A program made the translations under genes and the position numbers. DNA of 64,000 nucleotides from Magicicada septendecula (taxonomy: Eukaryota; Arthropoda; Insecta; Hemiptera; Cicadidae), in assembly GCA_034769895.1 (NCBI GenBank), contig CM068373.1, positions 202,658,134 to 202,722,133 of the forward strand, read 5' to 3'. This document shows, piece after piece, positions 49,791 to 59,062 of this stretch (positions within the stretch are counted from its first letter, which is position 1; every line of letters starts with the position of its first letter). The notes beneath the pieces are model-generated. The model was given only the letters and a program-made list of their open reading frames with translations. It did not search any database and was not told the DNA's origin.

Positions 49791-51325
49791 CATTAAGAAA
49801 TATAATATATTCTTATCTCTAATATATTATGTAATAAATAAATCTGTTCGGAAAGAGTAGAGTACAATGTTAGTGATTATATTGGCTGATTATCTTGTTA
49901 CTATTCAGGCCTAGTCTGTACACAACATTAAGAGAGGAGAGTAAGAGCCATAAATAGTTTTTCTCTTCCCTCGTAATTCAACAGCTGTACACGGGTTAGC
50001 GCTGTGGTTTATAGTCAGCCGGTTATTATAGGTTAAGTTGTTCTAAGCCTTGTATTCCTCTCGTTTCTCTCTCTATACTCTATAAATTATTCAAAACACA
50101 CTAAATCATCAACAAATAAAAATAATTCATCAATTTCAGGAAAGATTCTTTATTTTTATATTTTTTAAAACAGATGTTTTCTCTTGGCACAGATACAACA
50201 CATTGATCACACTGGAATGAATCGATTAGTTACCGAATTCGGGTTTAGATGTTAATTTTATTTATATTGTTATTTTTTCTTAATCTCAGGGTTCGAAAGT
50301 TCTTGTGACTATTAGGAAGGTCAGAAAATGCAAAATAAGATTACAATTGGCGAAATTTACTTGTAATGGCAGCGCTCCAATAGACTCGTGATGGTAGCCG
50401 AATGATGTACAAATGTCTGAGATATGGCAGTCCAGTCTCCAGCTTCTAAATAAAAGTTTGGTGTTTGTGTCCCAGGATGTAGTGGAAGTCCCAGTACTTA
50501 ATAAAATACTCCCTTATTAAAGTTACCTTATACTATATTAAACTTTCACATATTCTTTGTTATCAAATTATATACATTTTGCTATCTTTTCCTCCTAATC
50601 TTCTTAGTCTAACAAGTACTATCTTCTCATTACAAAATACTAATTTTGGGCCTATTTGTTCTATTACATATTTTATGATTTTATTGTAATTGAAGTTACT
50701 TATCTGCTATTAATAACTACTACTGCTTTCTCCTATTTCATTATATTACATTTAGTGTTTTTACAATTTTTGTTACCTAACTTTTCTGACCTGACTTCCT
50801 GTACAATGTGTCACTGGCTTATGGCCAATCATTCCATTTTTATTTCATTTTGATTTTAATTTATTATTACTTAGTTTAGTATAGAAGCCTTCATCTTTTT
50901 ATAACATAGTTACAATAAACCCTTTGGCATCTTATCAACAATTATTGCCTTCCTGGGCAAGTTTACAATTATAATCTAACAATACCTCCATTTAATGTGA
51001 GTACTAAAATATTTACTCTTTATGAAGTTTAACACAAATTCTATGGTGACATATTCGTTAACATAAATCAAATTACCATCAATTATTTGATATCTTCTTA
51101 AAGCAATTGCTTCACACCTCCTACATACAAAATACAACATAAATACCATGATAACAAAACAACATGATAACGTGATAAATTAAATTAACATCAATTAATT
51201 AGTCTACTCTCAATGTAATCATTTTCGATCATTGACTAAACTGTCTATATTATTTTCCACATTACTTGACACTGTATTTATCACTTACACTTTTCACTGA
51301 ACACTTCATAGTTTGTATTTATAAT
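49523..51325 (-). repeat. Element E, 5' LTR, main part
   Basis: Starts TGTAAAG at the primer-site junction and runs to TATTTATAA at 51325, where a D-family LTR begins. It contains no supported gene; the frame at 50656-50853 is AT-rich noise. A stretch near 50280-50350 (GTTCGAAAGTTCTT, GGTCAGAAA) weakly resembles the C LTR near 35135-35200, suggesting distant kinship. Confidence 0.6.
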
Positions 51326-51553
51326 GTTAGCTTTTCTTTTTTTTATTTATAATTCTGTATATTTTATTTGTGTTGATATCTTACCTTTCGATACCATACT
51401 TATCGTATGTCATACTAATTCGGTGGCCATCTTGTAGTACCAACCTCATGCTTCGAAAATTTTATGTAAGGGTCCCAGAATTCGATTAAGCGATCATCAG
51501 AGACAGGACGATTGTTCGGAATAATTAATTCAAACAGCGTAATATATATATAT
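51326..51553 (-). repeat. D-family LTR fragment, interrupted by element F
   Basis: Starts TGTTAGCTTTTC and follows 45350-45575 closely, including GGCCATCTTG and the run ATTCGATTAAGCGATCATCA, up to the (TA)n tract. The LTR of F begins exactly there. The remaining about 1 kb of this LTR should lie beyond the window if F inserted into it. Confidence 0.85.
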
Positions 51554-53194
51554 TATAACTCTATTTCTATGCGTTATTGTTATGTCGTGTTGTGTGTGAG
51601 TACCTACCTGCTGTCTGATCTTGCAGATTCTTCCGACTAGGGCGTGTGGATTTTGGATTTGAAGTTCGCAAGCTAGTAATCTCAAATTTATTACAACAAC
51701 ACACAAAATAGGTTACTTTAAAGGGGGAGAGTTTTGTGAGACTGGTAGGCTTTATCGTACAACAATAAAACACTGTTATATGGGGTAATAAAACGTTGTT
51801 TATTACTCCAACAACACACAAGAATAGAATGGTTATTATATTATGAATTTCTTACAGTCTAAACAATGAATCAATGTTTTTCGATTGGTCAATAGTCGAA
51901 AGAAATTGAACTCGTTCTTTGGCGAGTGAATTGCAATTTAAATTTTAATTTATTAATTTATTTGAATTTAATTAAATTTATTTAATTAAATTGAATCTAA
52001 ATGTTCATGAAACAAAATATAAAACTCTGAAATTAATTAGAATAATTAATTAAAATAAATTAGACGTGACAGTCTAGTTCACGTTATTTCATTTCTAGTG
52101 ATTCTACTTCTGATATACTGCAGTATGATCTAAGATTAGATTGTCAGTTAAGATATGTATAGCGCTTTTATACTACTTCTATTTCTTAACTATAACTTAC
52201 TAATGACTTAAACTGCTATACAGATTATCACAACGAATTTACTTTTTAATTACTAGAGTCTTTGCTTTTTGTTTGGCACATGAATTATTTGAATTACAAT
52301 GTTTTAATTGAAAAATAGAAAATTTGATCTGAAAAATAAATAAGTGGATTTTGCTTTCCTGTTACTGAAGAGGATGTCGTCCCGATTTGTCCCTCGTCGA
52401 TTCGAGTCCTTGGTTAGAGAAAGTAATCTGCTTAGAACTGCTGGATTCGGTCGTGGAGTTCAAAATTCGGCAACACTCTGCTCGAAGGACTACGTCTTAA
52501 CTTCGTGAGTACTGGCAAAAGAGTGATCTTTCAGCCCATAAACACCTCGCTGGCCGGGGCTCGCGTCAAGTGATTTCATTGGCTGACACACTCTCCCTAC
52601 TACATAAAATTTGAATTCCCTTGGTCCGTGAGAATGAAGTTAGGTTCCCACAGACGGAGAATTGATATTATTTCTAATATTACTATCAGCGGAACTAATT
52701 TTGTCGCTCCGGATTTCCTGTGCTTATTTAATTTTCCAATAACTCGGTTGCAAACCAAGTTGTGTGAAATCTAAAATATACAATCGGTCAGAAATTATTA
52801 TCTTTATAACATACTAAAATCTCATTACTGTAACTCTATTTTTAAAGAAGTTATTCAATTATATTTAATTAACTCTTTCATTTGTTAATTATATCGCGTA
52901 AAATTTGCACACGCCATTATTAATATTTCGGTAAACATTTTGGCTATGTTGGATTTCGCCTTTATTTATTAGTTTCCGAGATATTAATGATTAACAGTTT
53001 GGGTGTGGTCGCTTCCTTGTACAGCGAACTGATTATATAATGACCACGTGTGCGTTGCTTTACAAAGCATTATTTTCAACGCTCTACATTCAAATGGAGT
53101 TTTGACTGTTATATTTTATTTAAATATGCTTTCAGTATGCGGTACACATATAACCCCAAATAGTTAATATTTGGTGCTGTTATATATTCCCACA
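51554..53194 (-). repeat. Element F, 3' LTR (1641 bp)
   Basis: Near-identical to 59063-61100 apart from a 398-bp segment absent here at 52482/52483. The right edge CCCACA (53189-53194) is followed by CCCGCTTT, the complement of a short purine tract. Confidence 0.92.
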
Positions 53195-53788
53195 CCCGCT
53201 TTAAAAAAAAAATGAATGTAATAATTACAGTTATTTTTTTTTCTTAATCATTACACACATATTCTGTAATCACTATACTTATTATCTATACATTGTACTA
53301 CTTATTCAAAAGAAAAACATACATGTGTGTTAATGTTATTTCATTACATACAACTTAATTCTACATACACTTATTAACAATATTACATTTGCAATCATTT
53401 GTGTATTAATGTTTTTAGAACGGCTGATATCTTTGTTTGTAAACAGTGGCGCGTGTGCAAAGGAATTTGCTGACAGTTTATTTACAACCGTTATCGCCCG
53501 CCGCTGGCTAATTGCTTGACCTACTTTCAAATGTCGGTCAGGTAGTTATCGCGTGACGTAACCATTTCCTGCTGTGTGTTCGTTCGGTCCTACACGCCCG
53601 CTGTTTATCGCGATAGAAAAGCATTATTATTACTACACAAGCTATCTACAATTATTATTAATAATATTATACATCACAAGTTATTTATTTTAATTTTAAT
53701 TATTATAATACAATTATTATTAACTCTAAATACTATTTATTTTTTTAAAGTCTTATTATTTCGTCGCGACGCGCTTTGGAATGCCATG
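53195..53788. other. 3' non-coding part of F copy 1
   Basis: Between the pol stop and the 3' LTR. A plus-strand frame (53576-53914), also present in copy 2, overlaps pol in antisense and shows no family feature. No env-like ORF with a signal peptide or transmembrane region was seen on the sense strand. Confidence 0.6.
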
Positions 53789-56700
53789 CTACTCAAAGTA
53801 TTTTCTCAAAGAGCTCGCATGGTATTTACCGATCGTTTTCGTTCGGTCGAGCGTCGTAACGATAAACGTGTGAGGCGCGAGTTGTTGAGCCAACAGATAG
53901 GGACCATTATATAAACGAAAAAACTTTGCGGCCACATTTATGTCTCTTCGGCCTACAGGATTCGCCTTGAGCAGTACTTTCTCACCTACTACAAAGTTCG
54001 TTAGTTTATGAGTAGTATTGAACTTGTCCGCCCTTTTTCGCCCTTTTTCAACTATTCTTTCCCTCACAAGTTGATTTTTACATTGCACCGGCAGAGGTAG
54101 ATTATAAGTCTTTGGCCTACTTAAATAATTATTCCAAAACCTCTCTGGCGTGGTTCCAGAGTCTAATTCTGCTGGTGTGTATTCCGTGGTATCGTGATAA
54201 CTCTCATTTATTGCCTTTTCGAAGAATGGTAAGAACTCGGGCCATTTACTTTGTTCCTTATAGCAATAGATACGGAACATTTTACCGATTTCCCGATTCA
54301 CCCTTTCGGCAAGGTTTCCCTGTGGTCGTCGTATCGAGGTTAGGACTGCTTTGATACCGTTACGTTCCAGGGTGGCTGCCCAGTGTTTGTTTTGGAACTG
54401 CTTTCCCTGGTCACTAAGTACGTTCCTTATTGGTCCATATTGTGGGATATACTTATTAAGTATAATATTTAAAACGGACTTTGTGGTGGGCCTAGGGATC
54501 GCATAAAGGCTAACTTTTTTAGTAAACACATCGACGCAAACTACCATGTGTTTTAGATTTCTGGTCGCCTTAGGTAATGGTCCCAGAAAGTCGATGGCGA
54601 TCATCTGTCCCTTACCTTCCGTTATCACATTGGCCATGGGAACGTAAGTGTGCAAGTTTGGTACTTTCGCTGTTTGACATGGATAACATGTTTTTAACAA
54701 TTTCTTAACCCTACGGTACATGTTTGTAATTGTAAAATCCTCCTGCAATATTTTGACACATTTTACAGGAGATGCGTGCGCCATTTTTATATGTAAAGAT
54801 TGTGTTATACACGCAAGCATCGCTGGAGACAATACCACTTTCCATTCGCCCTGTAACAATTTATACAATATATTGTCTTGTATAAGATAGTGAGGATTTG
54901 GGTGAGCTGCTAACATTAGCTTTTTAGCAAGGAGTGCGAGGTTATCGTCCTGCTCGCGTCCTAAGTTCTGTAGCATATTAGTAGCTTCAGGCGCGACCGT
55001 GTATTGCATATTTAACACTCTCAACTCGTCGTCAGCTGCTTCATATACCTCCTCCTTTTCTACGGGCGGATATCTACTTAGAGTGTCTGCGGTGGTATTC
55101 TCTGATCCTTTGCAATATTTAATAGTGAATGAGTACTCCTGAATAGCTAACACCCATCGTGTTAGTCGGGAATTTGCTAATCGACATTTTAATATAAACG
55201 ATAACGCCTGATTATCAGTGTGGATCTCGAAATGGGTACCGTATAGGTAGTGTCTGAATTTTCTGAGTGCGTTTATTAAGGCGAGTATTTCTTTCTCAGA
55301 AGTACAATAGTGCAACTCAGCGCCTTTGAGCGTTCTATTGGCGTATGCTACAACATGAAGACTACCTTGTTCGTCTTCTTGGTGCAACACGGCGCCGATA
55401 GCGTACTCGCTAGCGTCAGTGTACATTACGTACTTCCTACCCTGCTGTGGATGGAACAATTGTAAATTAGATTGGAACAGGCCCTTAACCCTCTCAAACG
55501 CATCGTTCTGTTCAGAACCCCATTTCCACTTTATATTTTTGCGTACCAGCTGTAGCAAGGGGACTGTATATTCGGCGTATTTGCTAGTGAATTTCCTGTA
55601 GTATCCCGTGAGTCCAAGGAATGCTCGCAGTGCTTTGAGGTTCTTGGGCACCGGGAACTCCACAATACTCCGGAGCTTTTCTGGGTCCGTACTGATACCT
55701 GTAGCTGAGATTATATGTCCCAGGAACTTCATTTGAGACTTTACAAACTCGCACTTGTGTAGTTTGAGCTTGATGTTGGCTAACCTCAGCTTCTGGAAGA
55801 CGCTCCGCAGATGCTCGAAGTGTTCCTCCAACGTGCGGGATATGACGAGGATGTCATCAACGAATATTACAGTGTATGGGTCTACCTCAGGTCCTAGAGC
55901 TCTCTCGAGGCATCTTACAATCGCAGCGAGACTCGTGCTAAGGCCAAAAGGTACCACCTTGTGCTGATAGCATTTGTTATTGAATATAAATGCTGTATAC
56001 TTACGATCTTGCTCACACAGCGGGACCTGCCAGAAGCTTGCTGTTAGATCTAACTTCGTGAGGTACCTGGCTCCTTCACATTTAATGAAGAGATCCTCCG
56101 CTGTCGGTGCGCAGTCAAACTCTTTCTCTACCAGACTGTTTAAGTTCCTCATATCCAGGCAGAGTCGGATTTCTCCAGTCTTCTTGCGGACGACCAGCAG
56201 TGGGTTGAGGAAGCTGCTATTAGATCTTTTAATAATATCTTCCTCCAACATCCGCTGTATCTCCTGCTGGACCTCGGCCTGGTATTTTATAGGGACCTGG
56301 TAAATTCTCCTTATGAACTTCTCCGGCTCTGTGAGGTGGATTCTGTGTTCATACACTGACGAGATTGAGTGCTCTTCACTGAAGATATCGCTGAATTCTT
56401 CTTGCAGCGACGACAATCTCCGTTCAGTTCGGGAATCTAAGGTTGTCTCTCCCTCTTCACATCCTTTATAATGAATTACTTGTTTTGGTGGCCGTGTGAT
56501 TTTAATTGGGTCACCATGGTTTTGTGTGTGTGTATGTGTGTTCAATTTAAAAGTGTAACTAACATTGTCAATGGTACATTTTAATAAGTGTTCACTGGTG
56601 TTAATTTCCGCACGTATTTGTTCTAATACATCTACCCCCAATAACATATCACATATTAAATTGTTTATACCCACTACACACACTTCAAATTGCACTTTGT

Positions 56701-57115
56701 CTAGCATGATAGTTAGATAGTATTGAGTGTCAATTTTTTCTTTTGTATCGGTAGCGGTTCGTATATAAAATTGATTGATTGGGAGTGATGGGGCCGTACG
56801 AAAATATTTTTTATTGGCACGCAGGAACCTTTCACTGACGCCGGAAACAACGCTACCGGTATCCAACAAAATTTGTGTGGGAACGCTATTGACAAAGGCG
56901 TGTAACACCGGACACGCCGCACTCACGGGCCTTTGTTGCGTGGGACCGGATTCTAGTAACGGATCCCTGACGTCCGGTGGGAACACATTATTAACGGGCA
57001 CACAAGTTACATAATTAAAAGTACACATTTCACACAATATATAATCCTTATAATTAACATGCTTATATTTACAAAATTTTGCAGAATTTATAGCGCGTCC
57101 TCGCTGGATGCGCAT
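53789..57115 (-). CDS. pol: Gypsy Pol polyprotein (protease, RT, RNase H, integrase), 1108 aa
   Basis: The frame is intact. Residues 15-38 hold a Cys cluster (C15, CEMC at 28-31, C38). The aspartic protease has DTG at about 85-87. Reverse transcriptase spans about 270-460, with KLDLTASFWQVPL near 354-366 and active site FVDD at about 418-421. RNase H spans about 560-680, with YTDAS (D567), SEKE (607-610) and HTDNQ (D634). The integrase HHCC finger has H775, H780, C810 and C813. The catalytic core has IDFLG (D842), SDQG (D902) and E937 in GNLAERVNREIG. A chromodomain was not recognised. The reading frame is open upstream to the slippery site at 57124-57130, so translation probably enters by -1 frameshift and not at the ATG at 57115. 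Confidence 0.95.
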   Translation of the reverse strand: MRIQRGRAINSAKFCKYKHVNYKDYILCEMCTFNYVTCVPVNNVFPPDVRDPLLESGPTQQRPVSAACPVLHAFVNSVPTQILLDTGSVVSGVSERFLRANKKYFRTAPSLPINQFYIRTATDTKEKIDTQYYLTIMLDKVQFEVCVVGINNLICDMLLGVDVLEQIRAEINTSEHLLKCTIDNVSYTFKLNTHTHTQNHGDPIKITRPPKQVIHYKGCEEGETTLDSRTERRLSSLQEEFSDIFSEEHSISSVYEHRIHLTEPEKFIRRIYQVPIKYQAEVQQEIQRMLEEDIIKRSNSSFLNPLLVVRKKTGEIRLCLDMRNLNSLVEKEFDCAPTAEDLFIKCEGARYLTKLDLTASFWQVPLCEQDRKYTAFIFNNKCYQHKVVPFGLSTSLAAIVRCLERALGPEVDPYTVIFVDDILVISRTLEEHFEHLRSVFQKLRLANIKLKLHKCEFVKSQMKFLGHIISATGISTDPEKLRSIVEFPVPKNLKALRAFLGLTGYYRKFTSKYAEYTVPLLQLVRKNIKWKWGSEQNDAFERVKGLFQSNLQLFHPQQGRKYVMYTDASEYAIGAVLHQEDEQGSLHVVAYANRTLKGAELHYCTSEKEILALINALRKFRHYLYGTHFEIHTDNQALSFILKCRLANSRLTRWVLAIQEYSFTIKYCKGSENTTADTLSRYPPVEKEEVYEAADDELRVLNMQYTVAPEATNMLQNLGREQDDNLALLAKKLMLAAHPNPHYLIQDNILYKLLQGEWKVVLSPAMLACITQSLHIKMAHASPVKCVKILQEDFTITNMYRRVKKLLKTCYPCQTAKVPNLHTYVPMANVITEGKGQMIAIDFLGPLPKATRNLKHMVVCVDVFTKKVSLYAIPRPTTKSVLNIILNKYIPQYGPIRNVLSDQGKQFQNKHWAATLERNGIKAVLTSIRRPQGNLAERVNREIGKMFRIYCYKEQSKWPEFLPFFEKAINESYHDTTEYTPAELDSGTTPERFWNNYLSRPKTYNLPLPVQCKNQLVRERIVEKGRKRADKFNTTHKLTNFVVGEKVLLKANPVGRRDINVAAKFFRLYNGPYLLAQQLAPHTFIVTTLDRTKTIGKYHASSLRKYFE

Positions 57116-57867
57116 TTTGGCACGTTTTTTGTAGCTTGGTAATTTTTCGATTTATTGTTCGAGTTTTTATTGCCCTGGGAGTCGCTGTCTTTGGCAGTTG
57201 TATCAGCTTTGGCTAATTCGACCGTTTGAATCGCTCTAATTGGTGCCCCGTCGTTGCCCTTACCCTGCCCCTTTGGTCTACCAATATTTTGTTTACCCTT
57301 GTACTCAAAGGTTTTATTTGGCTGTTTTGACGGTGTTTGGGGTGGAGTAGAACTGGTACTCGGTCTTTGATCCGTTTGCTGATGGTACTGTAGTCGCGTA
57401 TTCTGCCCTTCATTATTTCGGCGAAAATCGGGATTATAACGCCACCCACCAAAATCAAAAACCGTCTCACTTTGGGACACTAGAATGAGGAGTTCGTCTA
57501 CCGTGCGAATACCCTGCGTAAATACAGCAACTCTAATGTTATGATTAAAATGGTAGGCAAGCTTCGTGACTATGTCAATCTCCACAAATGCTGGGGTTAA
57601 ATGCTTCGCGCGTTCGACCTGCTGGATTATATAATTTTCGGCGGTAATACCCATTTTCTTATCAAATCTGCCATATTCCAGTTCATTGCGCAGAAGTCTT
57701 TGGGTATGCGAGTTCCAGTACCGGCTTTCAAATTTTTGTTTGAACTCCGCGTATGTGGACACTCTATCGCGTACAATGTTATACCACTTACGCGCCGAAT
57801 CACGCATCGCGTTAACCACCCACTGTATTTTGTCTTGATCTTCTAGTGGGGAACCTACTCTAGCCAT
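57088..57867 (-). CDS. gag: Gag capsid region of F (Retrotrans_gag-like), 259 aa
   Basis: The first 130 residues match the Gypsy capsid pattern: DKIQWVVNAMRDSARKWYN near residue 12, then YAEFKQKFESRYWN near 40, then a helical region ending in Q-S-E-T-V. The tail is basic and Gln/Asn/Ser-rich (QTPSKQPNKTFEYKGKQ and on). No CCHC knuckle is seen. It overlaps the pol frame by 28 nt. The methionine at its start is probably not the true start, because the upstream coiled-coil frame (57882-58670) ends inside the expected start of the capsid motif. One base missing in a T run (sense) at 57887-57890 explains the split. It would form the particle core in the cytoplasm. Confidence 0.85.
   Translation of the reverse strand: MARVGSPLEDQDKIQWVVNAMRDSARKWYNIVRDRVSTYAEFKQKFESRYWNSHTQRLLRNELEYGRFDKKMGITAENYIIQQVERAKHLTPAFVEIDIVTKLAYHFNHNIRVAVFTQGIRTVDELLILVSQSETVFDFGGWRYNPDFRRNNEGQNTRLQYHQQTDQRPSTSSTPPQTPSKQPNKTFEYKGKQNIGRPKGQGKGNDGAPIRAIQTVELAKADTTAKDSDSQGNKNSNNKSKNYQATKNVPKCASSEDAL
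57102..57130 (-). promoter_or_regulatory. -1 ribosomal frameshift signal between gag and pol
   Basis: On the minus strand the heptamer A AAA AAC (57130-57124) is in register with the gag frame (ACA AAA AAC), the classic X XXY YYZ slippery site. Ten bases later GCGCATCC and GGACGCGC can form a stem of seven pairs with one A-C mismatch around a 5-nt loop. Shifting by -1 puts the ribosome in the pol frame, which is open from there. This is sequence-based and untested. Confidence 0.7.
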
Positions 57868-57881
57868 TTCACTCTCACACG

Positions 57882-58670
57882 CTAATAAAATTCAATGGGG
57901 TTTTCGTTATTTTCCCCCGTAAAATACACGCGATTTTTCTCGTCGACAGGACCTTGTACCAAAATATTAGGAGCAGATCTCCTCCGTACCTCCTGTCGTA
58001 CTTTCAAAATCTCGTCGTTTAACGTTTGTAAGACACTCTCTTTATTAGAGTCAATGTTAGATCGCGTCTCTACAATTGAAGCGTCTAATTTATCTACTCG
58101 TCGTTGCGTTTCGGTCACGTCCGCGTGAATCTTTACCTCTAGGGATTCCATTTTTTTTGAAACCTCTTGGGTTTGCTTTTCGCAGCGGCTTATGTGGTCC
58201 TTGAACCGGCCCTCCATACGTGTTACTTGTTCAATAAACGATTTTTGCATAGTGGTCTCAAAAACCTTAAACCGTTCATTGATTTTAGTATCGACCGTAT
58301 TTACTCTTTCGCCGATCTCAGCGACTTTCTCCGTTAATTGTTTATTACTCTTACCGATTTCTACGACTTTAGCGGTCAACTCGTTTACGCTTTCGTCTAT
58401 TTTCGCAGTTAATTCTTTACTACTTTCTTTATTGCTTTGCTTAATCTCGGCGTTTATGTCAGCGTTACTGCGTTCTAATGCTTCGGTTAGACTAACTCTT
58501 TGTGTTTCGATATTAGATTTTAATTCTGCGATATTTAGCTCAGCTTTGGCTGCACTCTGTTCAAATTTCGCGTCTATTTTCTCAAATCTCGAGTTCATAT
58601 TAGCGGTCAAATCCGCACTCATTTTCTCGTTCATTTGCTGTATTTGTTTAAGTATTTTATCCATATCCAT
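57882..58670 (-). CDS. gag: Coiled-coil N-terminal part of F Gag, 262 aa
   Basis: The first ATG lies about 390 nt inside the 5' LTR. Residues about 5-225 form a nearly continuous coiled coil (MDKILKQIQQMNEKM, then ELTAKIDESVNELTAKV, then VDTKINERFK). Its C-terminus reads VYFTGENNENPIEF, the typical opening of the Gypsy capsid domain. The next frame (57867) continues with matching capsid sequence. The two are therefore one Gag split by a single-base indel in this copy. The coiled coil ahead of capsid parallels the gag-position ORFs of A, C, D and E. Confidence 0.82.
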   Translation of the reverse strand: MDMDKILKQIQQMNEKMSADLTANMNSRFEKIDAKFEQSAAKAELNIAELKSNIETQRVSLTEALERSNADINAEIKQSNKESSKELTAKIDESVNELTAKVVEIGKSNKQLTEKVAEIGERVNTVDTKINERFKVFETTMQKSFIEQVTRMEGRFKDHISRCEKQTQEVSKKMESLEVKIHADVTETQRRVDKLDASIVETRSNIDSNKESVLQTLNDEILKVRQEVRRRSAPNILVQGPVDEKNRVYFTGENNENPIEFY

Positions 58671-58880
58671 TTTAAATACACAACAATTTCAAATATAAAA
58701 CAATTTAAAATACACAGAACAGTTTCAAATACACACAATAATTTCACTGTTGTACGAACACCAGTCACAAAACTCTTTGGGGATTGTTCAGTTGGACGCC
58801 AGCTGTTTTATAAAGTAAAACAGCAAAGTTTGTTTTAACGTGTGTAAATTAAATTTAAATTGATTTTAATTAATTTTCTC

Positions 58881-59062
58881 GAGCCCCACGAGATTGGAGC
58901 GCCATTTATAACTTTATTACAAATGTGGCGTTTCAATCTCGTTGTGATTTAATTAATTTAATTCAATCGCGCCCCACGTTCCGGGCAAGCCATTTATAAC
59001 TCTTGTTCGGAACGTGAATTCAATTTGATGTACGTTTGCCGGGCCCCACGTTGGCCGACATT
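58881..59062 (-). repeat. Ladder of three primer-site cassettes in F
   Basis: On the minus strand the sequence GTTATAAATG is followed by TCGGCCAACGTGGGGC (59044-59062, directly at the LTR end), by GCTTGCCCGGAACGTGGGGC (58971-59003) and by GCGCTCCAATCTCGTGGGGC (58881-58913). Each unit is LTR end plus primer site. The third has the canonical TGGCG start and the first has TGTCG. Confidence 0.8.

Larger units (their letters stand above)
46640..51325 (-). mobile_element. LTR retrotransposon E, incomplete
   Basis: A broken coiled-coil ORF (48036-49289) homologous to that of C lies upstream of a TGGCG primer site (49503-49522) and an LTR start TGTAAAG at 49523. At the other end a purine run (GGAGGGGGAGTATA, minus strand) abuts TGTAACGTAACG, the start of a 3' LTR at 46816. 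Only 177 bp of that LTR remain before element D. The 5' LTR runs to 51325, where a D-type LTR begins. No pol is present. Because the two LTR pieces do not overlap, their identity cannot be tested here. Confidence 0.65.

Noticed and set aside
53576-53914. Plus-strand ORF of 112 codons, repeated at 61483-61821, as a possible env or accessory gene
   Set aside because: It is antisense to the F element and partly to pol, has no signal peptide plus transmembrane layout, and repeats only because F is tandem.
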